Positions 26,802 through 35,798 of a stretch of DNA of 39,369 nucleotides are shown one piece after another (position 1 is the first letter of the stretch; every line of letters starts with the position of its first letter). The DNA comes from a virus. Both the position numbers and the translations under genes were made by a program. Under the pieces are notes generated by a model. The model saw nothing but the letters and a program-made list of their open reading frames with translations, searched no databases and was not told the origin of the DNA. The DNA lies in IMG/VR virus record IMGVR_UViG_3300048833_000051, positions 1-39,369 of that record; one strand, 5' to 3'.

Positions 26802-27730
26802 CACGGCGGACTCCATGTGTCTGTTTCTTCCATAATTACAAACTGAATTGTGCTTGAGCTTAGGGCGCGAAACGAAGCTGATGGGTTGTAGGTAGTGTCA
26901 GTGAACGTATCAACGCCCTGTAAAGAGCCTTTACCTGCATGTAGACCACTCCACAAGTTAGGTATCCATCCTCGCTTAAGTAAGCCTAGCGAGTGAACAG
27001 TGGCCGTACCGCCACTATCGGTAGCCCCTACCTGCTCACGATAGACTCTGTTTTGATAGCCTGCACGAGCAGCGGGCATACCTACCACGTTCCCAAAGCT
27101 TGTTCCTGATGTGTAGACAATACCGCGAGTTGATTTTGTTGCGCCAGTAATATCGCGCATCCAGAAAAGATTAGATCCTGCCGTAAATCCAGAACCTGTA
27201 GTTTGCGTAATTCCATTCTGTGCAGATGGGGATGAGTTGTTTCTTATATTACAAACGGTGTAATACACATCCGATCCGAGGACGCCCTCAACATCGCCAA
27301 AGAATCCCACATCCCACTGATCAGCGGTGCCAGTACTATTTGAAAAATAGAATACAAAGGTTTCACTAAGATAAATTCTGAATGGACGGTCTGTAGTGTT
27401 TGCGGAGTTTGAGATGTTCCAAGTGCTTAAGTTATTGGCGATCTGCGAAACTAACGGGAACGGGTCAGTCAGCGATGAGGAGCTGCTGGCATTCTCACAG
27501 CCGCGTACAGTTGCTAGTCCTGCATTGCCTGACGTAGCTGTATTGTGGTTCACATAGAGCCGATTTCGCAGGCCCGTACTTGGCCTATACACGCGCTCAT
27601 TGGTGCCCGTGTACTCAATTGCCCAGCTTGCTTGTGGCAACGCCCAATCAAGCAGGGTAGTCAAGTCACCCTGCGTTCCCGCATTGCGGGTCGCACCGGG
27701 AGATGCATTCGTAAGAATAAGCCAAGTCAT
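26801..27730 (-). CDS. Fibre-like/receptor-binding protein, low GC, 309 aa
   Basis: A 309-residue protein, rich in Asn, Ser, Thr, Gly and aromatic residues (DTFTDTTYNPSASFRALSSS; NNLSTWNISNSANTTDRPF), typical of phage adhesins. ATG 27730 (MTWLILTNASPG) is in an ATGA overlap with the upstream fibre gene. The base composition is clearly unlike its neighbours: 44% GC over 27241-27480 by hand count, against more than 60% around, pointing to recent exchange. It is a good candidate for host-range determination. No enzymatic motif is visible. Confidence 0.78.
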   Translation of the reverse strand: MTWLILTNASPGATRNAGTQGDLTTLLDWALPQASWAIEYTGTNERVYRPSTGLRNRLYVNHNTATSGNAGLATVRGCENASSSSSLTDPFPLVSQIANNLSTWNISNSANTTDRPFRIYLSETFVFYFSNSTGTADQWDVGFFGDVEGVLGSDVYYTVCNIRNNSSPSAQNGITQTTGSGFTAGSNLFWMRDITGATKSTRGIVYTSGTSFGNVVGMPAARAGYQNRVYREQVGATDSGGTATVHSLGLLKRGWIPNLWSGLHAGKGSLQGVDTFTDTTYNPSASFRALSSSTIQFVIMEETDTWSPP

Positions 27731-28437
27731 ACTGCCTCCAAAAGTAAAGCAAACCACGTCACAGTTGTTGCAGAATTGACAACAACTGACAAGGCGTCAT
27801 TTTGCGTGATTGTGGTCGACGTCCAGCCCGCATAAGTGCCAGACGCGGACAAGCCGCCAACAACCGCAGGTTCATTGCCACCGCACATGGAATCACCAGG
27901 GCCAGGAGGAAGTGTTCCGAATGTCGTGCGCCGAACATCCACCTCAACCGAACCGGATGGCGAACACCACAAGTACCAGTTACCGGTCAGCGTGTAGTCG
28001 GATGCGGACAGCCCGCCAACCGCATCGCCTCCAATCAATGCGGAGCCACTGAATGAGCCGCCCGTGACCGTGATGCCTCGCGGCTTCCCGCCGGATGCAG
28101 ACAAGTCGATATCCCCAGCAACCCCGTCACCATTGGTAATGGTGACGCTGCCGTCCGTGCTGACGATCTCGCGCACCGCACTTGTACCGGGCCCGGTCAG
28201 CACGTAGACGCCTGTACCACCCTGCGCTGCCAAGGTCGCAAGGTTCGGTGCTAGGGCGGAGGTTGTGCTGCCTGCCGGTGTCGACGGGTTGAGGACGCTG
28301 GAATACGGAACCAGCGTGCCGTCCGGCGCATAGACGTTCTTCCCAAAGGTCGCGCCTTCCGTGGCATCCGGGTCGATGGACACCTGCACTGGACGGCCAG
28401 CGGTGCGGTAGGCGGATAGGGTGATCTTGGTGCCCAT
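27727..28437 (-). CDS. Fibre-like tail protein, 236 aa
   Basis: A 236-residue, Gly/Ser/Thr/Val-rich protein with short beta-type repeats (SDYTLTGNWYLWCSPSGSVE; GYVLTGPG-like turns; TITNGDGVAGDIDLSASGG). The N-terminal 60 residues (GTKITLSAYRTAGRPVQVSI) look like a virion-anchoring domain. It is coupled to the giant protein upstream by a TAATG junction and to the low-GC fibre-like gene downstream. Likely a tail fibre or fibre base. Confidence 0.75.
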   Translation of the reverse strand: MGTKITLSAYRTAGRPVQVSIDPDATEGATFGKNVYAPDGTLVPYSSVLNPSTPAGSTTSALAPNLATLAAQGGTGVYVLTGPGTSAVREIVSTDGSVTITNGDGVAGDIDLSASGGKPRGITVTGGSFSGSALIGGDAVGGLSASDYTLTGNWYLWCSPSGSVEVDVRRTTFGTLPPGPGDSMCGGNEPAVVGGLSASGTYAGWTSTTITQNDALSVVVNSATTVTWFALLLEAV

Positions 28438-31400
28438 TACTGCTCCGCGTTGTTCTTGCCCTCTTCGGCCTCTTCGGGCCTTGGGGCTTCTTTGGGCTTG
28501 CGGTACTGGACGCCCATGCCAAGCAATCCAAGCAGCGTGATCGCAGCGCCGCGAGAGACGCCTTGCTCCTCCATGACGTCAGCGATGTTGCCCATGGACA
28601 TTGGCGTCACCAGCGAGAGCGCCGTATTGCCGGGGGTCGCCGGCTCGCCAATCATGTTTTGTCCGGCGAGCGTGTTCACGATTGCGCCAGGAACCGGGGC
28701 CAGCTTCGACCGCAGGAAGCGGAACAGCACGCTTGCGCCGTCGCCAGAGCCGAATGGCAGCCGCCCGTCCTTGGAGAGCTTATGCGGCGTCACGTCTTGA
28801 CCCATGGCACCACGCAAGTCTGTCAGCGTGTAATTGGCGCGCAGCGGCTTGACGCCTTTCGTCGTGACCGTTTCGCCCGTGACCATGCGGCCAAGGAAGG
28901 TGGTGACCTGCGCCAACCCAGCCAGCGGATCAAGGAAGGTGTTGCCGAAGCGCACCTTCCCGAAATCAGCGGAGCGTGGGTCCCATGTAATTGTCGGGGT
29001 CTCGTCGTCGTCGTCCCTCATCATCGCCGCCAGCGTGATGGCGATACCGACACCCGTCAGGAATCGCGCATATTCCTTTACGATCATGCTACGGGTGCGG
29101 TTCGTTCCACCATAGAGCGGCTGGCCGGCAAGCAACTGGAAGCGCGAGGCCACAAGGCGCGGAGCGAAGAACACCGTATTCAGCACTTCGCCCGCATTGT
29201 TGGAGGAGCCAACCTTGCCGCGACCGGTGGCCACGTTGATGTAGTTGGCAATCGCAGCGCCCTCCTCCTTGGTCGGGTTGCTCCCATCCTTGGCCAGCGC
29301 GGCCACCATGGCATCGAAGCTGTCCGCACGGAGGCGGTTCAGCATGACGGTATAAGACCGGCCAGAGCCGCGCACGATACCGCCGCCAACAAGTGCCGGT
29401 AGCTTGTTCAGCCAGCGCGTTGCGTATGCCTCCTCGACCTTGGACAGTGGCCCCGATCCGATCCCGGTCAGCTCCAGCCCGAACTTCTTGTAGAGCGGCG
29501 CATTGGGGCGGTTTTTGATCTCCTCGTTGGCCTCAAACTCTGCCTTCTCAGAGACAAACGCCTTGAGCGAGGCCGGCACCGACTTGGCGGCGCGCACCGG
29601 ATGGCCGAACGATATGAATCCGCCCTGACGGAGCAGCCCGGAAAGGTCGACGCTCGTCATGTAGGCGCGGGCAAGGTTGACCGCATCCCGAGTTCCGCCA
29701 AGAACCTTCTGGAGCGGGGTGCGCCTCTCCATTTCCGCCTCAAACCGCAGTCGCTCAAACTCTTCCTTGACCTTCTCCAGCTCGTAAGCCGCCCGCTTGT
29801 TGGCGTCGTCCAGCTCACGCGGAACCCGCTTGACCTTCTCAAAGTCGCCGGACGCAATGCGCTTTTCAAGCTCTTCGATCCGCCGCTGTATGCCTCGGCC
29901 TCGCTGCTCCTGATACCGGGCCTCCGGGTCCACCGGCTTCTTGTCGATGGCTCGTATTTCGTCGCGCAACGCGTCACGCTTGGCAATCAGTGCCTGCACC
30001 TCAGCAGACGGGATTGGCTTTGCCCGTGGAGACGGCCTTTCTCCCGTGTCGATCTGCTTCTGCAAATCCTCAATCTGGTTGTTAAGGTTCCGGATGCGCG
30101 CATCGTTGTAGCTGGCAAGCTGCTCTGGCGTCTTGGCCGACTTGACTAGGGTTTTCAGCAGCTCGTTCAGGCGCGTGCGCTTCTCCCGGATTTCTTGGAT
30201 GTCCTTGTCGCGCTGCGGACCTGACTTGAGAGCGGGCTGCCCGGATTCCAGTCGGGTGATGCTTTCCTGAAGTTGCACCAATGACCGGAGCCGACGCAGC
30301 TCAACCTTCACCTCATCCTTGCTCGGGAACGTAGCCTTTCCGTACTCGGAAAACAGGACGCGAACCTCCCTCTCTGTCAGGTCGGGGAAGTTCTTTTGCA
30401 GGGAGGCCGTCACCGCCGCCATGACCGGACCTTCGCCGCGCAGACCGGCCCGTATATGGGCCTCGGCCAGCTTGCGCACGTCCTGCGTGGTCGGCGCGTC
30501 GCCCAACTCGGAGACAATGGAATCTACAGACTGGCCCTGCCCCAAGCTCTCGGCGGTCAGCACCTTGGACGCCCGGAATACTTCGGGCAGCATCTCGCGG
30601 AACTCATCGAACCGCTCAGACAGCGCCGTTTTCATGCGTGCGGTCCAGTCGACCAGCGTTACCGCACCATTGGCGAACTCGTAGGCTCCGATTCTGGCGA
30701 GATGGTAGAACGCCGCCGGATTGATTGCCGCGCCGGACTGTCCTTTACGCCTCGGAACGCTCTCCACGGCAGCCAGCGCGGCACGCGACTCGTTCGCGGC
30801 CTCACGGAGACGGCTCAACGTCGGACGCTTGCGTGCGCCCTTCGCGGCCTGCTGCATGGCCCTCACAAGGTCGTCGTAGGTCGTCGCTGACTGCGCCTCG
30901 GCAAGCTGGGCATTGGCTGCTTCCAGCTTCTCCTGCGCCTTGGCAAGCTTCTCGTGCAACGCCTTGATCTCGGCGGTCTGCTCCTGCGTCAACGGCTCGC
31001 CCGTCACGGCCCGAAGCTTGCGCTCCATCGCCTCAAGGCTGAAATCCTCGCGCAGCATCCGCTGGCGGAATTGGCCCAGCCTACCCCATTCCCGGCCTGA
31101 CGCATAACTGGCTTCGTCGATGGCGCTTATTTCGGATTCTGTGCGCTCCCACTCGCGCTGCGCCACAGCCTTGGCAGGTTCAGTAGCCTCGGGGTCAGAC
31201 AAGGTGTCGGCGGCCTTGTTGCGCTCGTTCATCAGCTTGCGCTTGTGCACCATCAGGACAGCTTCGTCCTCCAGCGAGATGGCGCTCACTCCATCGCTGC
31301 GTAGGCGTTCGACCACTTCAGCGCCACGCGTCGGACTATCTGCCAACGACTGGATGGCCTCATCCACCGTGGACTGATTCGACTTGCGGGCATCGCGGAT

Positions 31401-33545
31401 GATTGGATCACGACCAGCCTCGGCGCGCTCGGCGTCCATCACGGCATTCTTGGTGCCGGTGGACTTGGGCGGCTGCACACTGGCAGGCTCTATACGCGCC
31501 TGCTGCTGTTCTACCTCTTGGGTAGTATCAACTGCGCCTTCACCGGCTTCTTGCCTTCCTTCTCCAGCCGCTCTATCACTTGCGACGGGCTGGGCAGTCC
31601 GGTCGGTGCGGAGTCCTGCGGCCCTGCGGGCCTCTTTGTCTCGGTATTGGGCACTTTCTGCCTCCTGAATGGTGGGGCCGGCTCCGTAGGAGAACCCTAC
31701 CCCGTTCTGTTCCACGACCGTCCCATCTTCCAACGTAACTCGGAGGACAGAATCGGCCAACCTCTGGCGCACGGCCTGCATGGCAGCGTCCAGTTGTTCA
31801 GGCGTGTCCGCCTGCATCACATATTCGTCGCCGCCCCGGTGGAACACGTTGCCGTCGCCAAGCTGCTCGGCGAACAGGCTGCCCATCTGGCGGATCACAT
31901 CATCCCCGACCTCATGCCCCAGCCGGTCATTCACGGCCTTGAAGTTGTCGGCATCCGCGAAGGCTTGCACGGGCTTCAGTTGCCCAGAGGCTTCCGCTTC
32001 GGTGCGAGCCTCCATGTTCTGCACGCCTAGGATGCGTCGGCCCGCGACACGGGCGGTCAGTCGGTCGCGCTCGGCTAAATCCAGAAGCTCGGCGGATTGC
32101 TCCGGAGTGATCGACCCCTCTCGGCGCAGAGTCCGCAGCTCGCCCATGCGCGCCGCTTCGATTTCGTCGGCGCGGCGGGTCGGCGCTTCCATTTCAATTG
32201 CAGGAGCGGCCTCAATCGCCGGTCCTGTCTCGGGACGGAGGAGCGCAACCGCAGCCAAGGCGGCATCTAGGTCAGCCGTGTCCTCGCGAGGAATGTCGAT
32301 GGGCATAGGCTCAACAAGCGCTGCTTGTACGGGTGCGACGGCAGGGACCGGCGCGGGACGAGTCGCCTCCGGCCCCCGCTCGCCGCGTAGATCAAGTGTT
32401 TGGGCAATCTGCTCGGGAGTGACTTCAGGAACGAGATCGGCGTAGGAGTCACCAAGGGGGCGGGGCGCGCCGCGAGACTCCAGCGCAGCGATGGTCGCGC
32501 CTGGAAGGCCGCCAGCCGCCACACCCTGCAACCCCGCTTCCGCCGCATTGGCAAGGTCGATCTGACGCCCCAGCGCAACATCACCCGCGACGCTCTGGCC
32601 CGCTTCTTCGATGCCCTCAAACGGAGCATCTGCCACGAAGCCGCCGAACATGGCGCGCAACAGGTTGGACGCCTGCTGTCCCTGTCCTGCCGACGCTGCG
32701 CCACCCGCGCCGCCCGTCAAAGCGGTGAGCGGAGCCAGCATGGTAAATGCTTTCTTGGAGGCAAGGTCAGCCTCCGCCTCGGATGCGCCTTCGGCCAGCG
32801 CCTGCATGCGCACATCTTCCGCGCCAGTCGGAGCAACCATTGCCGCATTTGCTCCGCCATACCCAACGGCAGCGGCAAGGCGTGGCGATTTGGTCAGTAC
32901 GCTGTCCGCAAGCTTTCGCAGGCTCCCGCCGCCAGCCAACAGCAACGGGATTTGTGGGGCGCTCTGCGTGAGCGAACCAAGCACAGACTCTGCAGACGGA
33001 AGGCCTACGCCCTCAATGCCGCCTTCGGCATCGCGCCGCACAATCGGAACCGCCTGCTCGCTGCGGTAGGCTTGCGGCTTCAGGGTTTCCAGGTAGTCGC
33101 GTGACCCTTGGATATCCGCCTTGGCAGTCGGGGTCAGCAGGGATTCACCACCGCCAAACAGCCAGCCGAGAGTATCCGCAAGCCCCTCTGGAACGCGGGT
33201 CAGTCCCTGCAGAAGATCAACACCCGCACCCTTGACCGTCTCGCCTATCGTGGTTTCGCGGGCAGCATCGCCGAAGTCGAATGACTCGCCATTCCATCGA
33301 CGTGGACGGCCAGCGGCGTCGGTATAGATCATGCCGGCGCGCCGATCCTCTGGACGTAGCGGGATCGTGGTTCCAGGCGCAACTGCGCCGGCACTAGGCA
33401 CAAGGTCATCAAACATCCCAGTCTTGGCGGGCTGCTTGTTGGCAGGAACGTAAAATGACGGATCATCCAGCCAAGCATCCGCGCCACCACTTTTAGATGG
33501 TGTTGGTTTCTTGTATAGGGCCGGATCATCAAGCCAGTCAGCCAC
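28437..33545 (-). CDS. Giant (1,702 aa) virion/ejection-type protein with a GGDEF diguanylate-cyclase-like domain
   Basis: The largest protein of the phage, starting at GTG 33545. (1) Residues 3-31: two copies of a short motif, WLDDPALY and WLDDPSFY. (2) About 90-370: Ala/Gly-rich helical region with hydrophobic stretches. (3) About 500-640: GGDEF domain, with FADADNFKAVNDRLGHEVGD, then RGGDEY (570-575) and a matching C-terminal YRDKEARRAAGLR; the usual inhibitory RxxD site is absent. (4) About 700-1290: long charged coiled-coil sequence. (5) About 1290-1650: a helical domain (AYMTSVDLSGLLRQGGFISF) with a hydrophobic stretch near 1495, resembling domains of large phage polyvalent-type proteins. 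Position after three internal-virion-type genes suggests that it is packaged and ejected. Synthesis of cyclic di-GMP is possible but unproven. Confidence 0.85.
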   Translation of the reverse strand: MADWLDDPALYKKPTPSKSGGADAWLDDPSFYVPANKQPAKTGMFDDLVPSAGAVAPGTTIPLRPEDRRAGMIYTDAAGRPRRWNGESFDFGDAARETTIGETVKGAGVDLLQGLTRVPEGLADTLGWLFGGGESLLTPTAKADIQGSRDYLETLKPQAYRSEQAVPIVRRDAEGGIEGVGLPSAESVLGSLTQSAPQIPLLLAGGGSLRKLADSVLTKSPRLAAAVGYGGANAAMVAPTGAEDVRMQALAEGASEAEADLASKKAFTMLAPLTALTGGAGGAASAGQGQQASNLLRAMFGGFVADAPFEGIEEAGQSVAGDVALGRQIDLANAAEAGLQGVAAGGLPGATIAALESRGAPRPLGDSYADLVPEVTPEQIAQTLDLRGERGPEATRPAPVPAVAPVQAALVEPMPIDIPREDTADLDAALAAVALLRPETGPAIEAAPAIEMEAPTRRADEIEAARMGELRTLRREGSITPEQSAELLDLAERDRLTARVAGRRILGVQNMEARTEAEASGQLKPVQAFADADNFKAVNDRLGHEVGDDVIRQMGSLFAEQLGDGNVFHRGGDEYVMQADTPEQLDAAMQAVRQRLADSVLRVTLEDGTVVEQNGVGFSYGAGPTIQEAESAQYRDKEARRAAGLRTDRTAQPVASDRAAGEGRQEAGEGAVDTTQEVEQQQARIEPASVQPPKSTGTKNAVMDAERAEAGRDPIIRDARKSNQSTVDEAIQSLADSPTRGAEVVERLRSDGVSAISLEDEAVLMVHKRKLMNERNKAADTLSDPEATEPAKAVAQREWERTESEISAIDEASYASGREWGRLGQFRQRMLREDFSLEAMERKLRAVTGEPLTQEQTAEIKALHEKLAKAQEKLEAANAQLAEAQSATTYDDLVRAMQQAAKGARKRPTLSRLREAANESRAALAAVESVPRRKGQSGAAINPAAFYHLARIGAYEFANGAVTLVDWTARMKTALSERFDEFREMLPEVFRASKVLTAESLGQGQSVDSIVSELGDAPTTQDVRKLAEAHIRAGLRGEGPVMAAVTASLQKNFPDLTEREVRVLFSEYGKATFPSKDEVKVELRRLRSLVQLQESITRLESGQPALKSGPQRDKDIQEIREKRTRLNELLKTLVKSAKTPEQLASYNDARIRNLNNQIEDLQKQIDTGERPSPRAKPIPSAEVQALIAKRDALRDEIRAIDKKPVDPEARYQEQRGRGIQRRIEELEKRIASGDFEKVKRVPRELDDANKRAAYELEKVKEEFERLRFEAEMERRTPLQKVLGGTRDAVNLARAYMTSVDLSGLLRQGGFISFGHPVRAAKSVPASLKAFVSEKAEFEANEEIKNRPNAPLYKKFGLELTGIGSGPLSKVEEAYATRWLNKLPALVGGGIVRGSGRSYTVMLNRLRADSFDAMVAALAKDGSNPTKEEGAAIANYINVATGRGKVGSSNNAGEVLNTVFFAPRLVASRFQLLAGQPLYGGTNRTRSMIVKEYARFLTGVGIAITLAAMMRDDDDETPTITWDPRSADFGKVRFGNTFLDPLAGLAQVTTFLGRMVTGETVTTKGVKPLRANYTLTDLRGAMGQDVTPHKLSKDGRLPFGSGDGASVLFRFLRSKLAPVPGAIVNTLAGQNMIGEPATPGNTALSLVTPMSMGNIADVMEEQGVSRGAAITLLGLLGMGVQYRKPKEAPRPEEAEEGKNNAEQ

Positions 33546-33547
33546 GC

Positions 33548-34537
33548 CTATTCCTTGAATTTGATGGTGCCGTTTGGCAATCGGATGCCCGCGCCTTTTG
33601 CGAGCCTAGCCCATGCAGCCTTGGCCTCTTCAGGCGTATCAACGGACACCACTGGACGTCCTCCGACTTGGCTTATTCGCGGGCTTCGCGCCTTGACTTG
33701 CTGTCCATCCGCACCCTGATAGAACGTATCGCCCGCCATCACGTCGCCGAGGCCGCGCTCTTCGCCAACCACAGGAACGCCATCGTCAGGGCCGGGGCTG
33801 TAACGGTTCGGGTTCGGACGCCATGAGCCATGCTCATTGATGGTGAACACGTCAGCACCATTCACGAACGTCTGCAGCGCCTCCTCACCGTTGCGAATCT
33901 CCGGGTTGTCCTGACGCCAGCGCAGGAACAGGTTGTAGCGCGACTGGTCAAGCTTGCCGTCTTTTCCAAAGGCGTTCTTCAGTGAGCCTTGCGTTGGCTG
34001 GGAGAATCGTTCCGGCGCACGGGTTGACCCCGACACGCGGCCCGACTTCGCCGCACTGGCCTGATTCTCCAGGATCATGGAGTCGCCCAGCGGCGTTGAA
34101 ATCAGCCCTTCCGCAGACGGGGCGGCATACGGATCAAAGGCGGTGTTCCCGCTGATCTGCGTCCGGGCCAGTGGCTTCTTGGCGCGCAGGGCGATGATGC
34201 GGTTCAGTTCGTCCACATCGGATGGGTTCGCCGCCAGTTCTTCGCCGCGATTCAACAGGGCAAGGTCAGCAAGGTTGCCAAGGCCTGCAGTGCCCTGCTG
34301 GAAGTTGCCGAACCCGCCACGCATGACGGTGCCCAAGGACTCCCCGTTCTCAACACCCAAGGCGGTCAGCGCATCGCCCAACCCTTCACGCGAGCGAAGC
34401 TCATCGGCGCGAATCTGTGCGCGCAGCATTTGATCGGCGGTTCCGACTGCGCGACGCTCTGCGTCCTGGCGCACCGCACCACGCGAGCCAAGCGCCCGCA
34501 CGAAGTCACCCACGCCGCGCTCCAGTGGAGAGGCCAT
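33548..34537 (-). CDS. Probable internal virion protein, 329 aa
   Basis: A 329-residue protein: an N-terminal helical, Arg/Ala-rich part (ADQMLRAQIRADELRSREGL), a long low-complexity middle, and a C-terminal region with RISQVGGRPVVSVDTPEEAK that looks like a small folded domain. It lies between the 213-residue internal protein and the giant GGDEF protein, the place of ejection proteins in short-tailed phages. One-base TAATG/TGATG couplings at its upstream border. No enzymatic signature. Confidence 0.68.
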   Translation of the reverse strand: MASPLERGVGDFVRALGSRGAVRQDAERRAVGTADQMLRAQIRADELRSREGLGDALTALGVENGESLGTVMRGGFGNFQQGTAGLGNLADLALLNRGEELAANPSDVDELNRIIALRAKKPLARTQISGNTAFDPYAAPSAEGLISTPLGDSMILENQASAAKSGRVSGSTRAPERFSQPTQGSLKNAFGKDGKLDQSRYNLFLRWRQDNPEIRNGEEALQTFVNGADVFTINEHGSWRPNPNRYSPGPDDGVPVVGEERGLGDVMAGDTFYQGADGQQVKARSPRISQVGGRPVVSVDTPEEAKAAWARLAKGAGIRLPNGTIKFKE

Positions 34538-35178
34538 TACCGTGGACCTCCGACGCCACGACCCATCCCGTAAGCGATGGGCGCAGACTCACTCGCCCCG
34601 CCACCGGCAGAGGACGTCATGCCGCCTGCATAGGAGTTCAGAGCCGCCGAGGCTGCGTCAATCCATGGGTTTCGGCGTATCCCTTGTGCGCGCATCCGCG
34701 ACAGGAAGCCTTGGCCCTCTGCCTCACGGCCCAGGATGCGAAGGTTGCTGGCCAAATCGCCCACGCGGAAGCCTTCGCCCTCGCGCTGCTGGCCTGCAGC
34801 ATCCATCCGGCTCAACAGGCCTGCAATCTTGCTGACGTACTCGTTCGACTTCGCGTTGTTGCTGGTCGTCGCGGCGTCGTACTCCTTCGACAGTCCGGCC
34901 ATCGCCTGCCCTGCGCGGGCCTGCTGCTCGGTGCCTTGGAGCGCGCTCTGGTACTGCTGCAGGGTGGAGGCGGCTTCGTCGGCAGAGCGGCTGCCCTCCA
35001 AGGAAGTCAGCTCGTCGGCGATCTTCGTGTTCGCCTTGCGCTGGGTTTTCGCCTGCTCACGGATACCTGCGGCCAGCGCGTCATCCTGCTTGCGCGCCGT
35101 CCGGTTCGTGTTGTAGATGCTCGCGCCGGTTGCCGCCGCCGCCAGAAGGTACGGCACCGCTGCTGCTGCTGCGCCCAT
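34537..35178 (-). CDS. Probable internal (ejection) protein, 213 aa
   Basis: A 213-residue protein with an N-terminal hydrophobic segment (AAAAAVPYLLAAAATGASIY) followed by a long Ala/Gln/Glu-rich helix (about 30-130) and a Gly/Ser-rich tail. A short hydrophobic anchor plus long helix is the pattern of T7 gp14-like and P22 gp7/gp16-like ejection proteins that form a channel across the cell envelope. It is encoded next to two similar helical proteins. Assignment rests on layout and position. Confidence 0.72.
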   Translation of the reverse strand: MGAAAAAVPYLLAAAATGASIYNTNRTARKQDDALAAGIREQAKTQRKANTKIADELTSLEGSRSADEAASTLQQYQSALQGTEQQARAGQAMAGLSKEYDAATTSNNAKSNEYVSKIAGLLSRMDAAGQQREGEGFRVGDLASNLRILGREAEGQGFLSRMRAQGIRRNPWIDAASAALNSYAGGMTSSAGGGASESAPIAYGMGRGVGGPR

Positions 35179-35798
35179 TAGGTTCCGCCTCCGTATCCGG
35201 CTTGATAGCCCTGTGGCTGGTAGAGAGTGTTGTAGATCGACTTCTGCGCCCTACGCTCCTCGTCCTGCTTGACCGAGTTGCTGTAGATGTCGCCGAAGCT
35301 GGAGAACAAGCTGCCCAGCGAACCCTCGCGGGCATCCGCCTTAGCGCCGGACAGGTTGTTGCGCAATGCCTGCGCGGCATTGGTGGAGGCTGTTGTCATA
35401 TCTAGGCCAGACTGTGCCATGGCCAGAAGCTGCTGCTTGGATTGCTGGTCTGCCGAACGCAGGGCTGCCGCGCTGCTCTGCGCCCGCCGGTCTGCCTCAA
35501 GGATGCCGCGCTGGTAGGTTTCCGCCAGCCGGCGATTGGTGTCTGCGTCATACGAGCCGCCCGTGTTGCCCGTGCGGGCCAAGGCGAATTGCAGGCTTCG
35601 GGCTGCATCCCCCTGCTGACGATTGGCGTCGTCGCGGTAATACCCTCGCGTTGCCTCAAGGAAATCCGCAATGTCTGCTTCACGCTGCGGCGCAGCAAAT
35701 ACGCCTTCGATGCGCTGCTGTGTTGCGTTGATCTGCGCTTGACGCTCGCGTTCGGCCTGTTCGGCTTGTGCGGTTGCGTTGCCTCCACTACTGCCCAC
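35178..35798 (-). CDS. Probable internal virion protein, 206 aa
   Basis: A 206-residue, Ala/Gln/Arg-rich, helical protein (QAEQAERERQAQINATQQRI; LAETYQRGILEADRRAQSSA) ending in a Gly/Tyr/Gln tail. The start is GTG 35798, six bases after AGGAGG. It overlaps the GNAT-like gene by 11 bases and the next gene by one. Composition and place match podovirus internal core or ejection proteins. No enzymatic motif. Confidence 0.7.
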   Translation of the reverse strand: MGSSGGNATAQAEQAERERQAQINATQQRIEGVFAAPQREADIADFLEATRGYYRDDANRQQGDAARSLQFALARTGNTGGSYDADTNRRLAETYQRGILEADRRAQSSAAALRSADQQSKQQLLAMAQSGLDMTTASTNAAQALRNNLSGAKADAREGSLGSLFSSFGDIYSNSVKQDEERRAQKSIYNTLYQPQGYQAGYGGGT

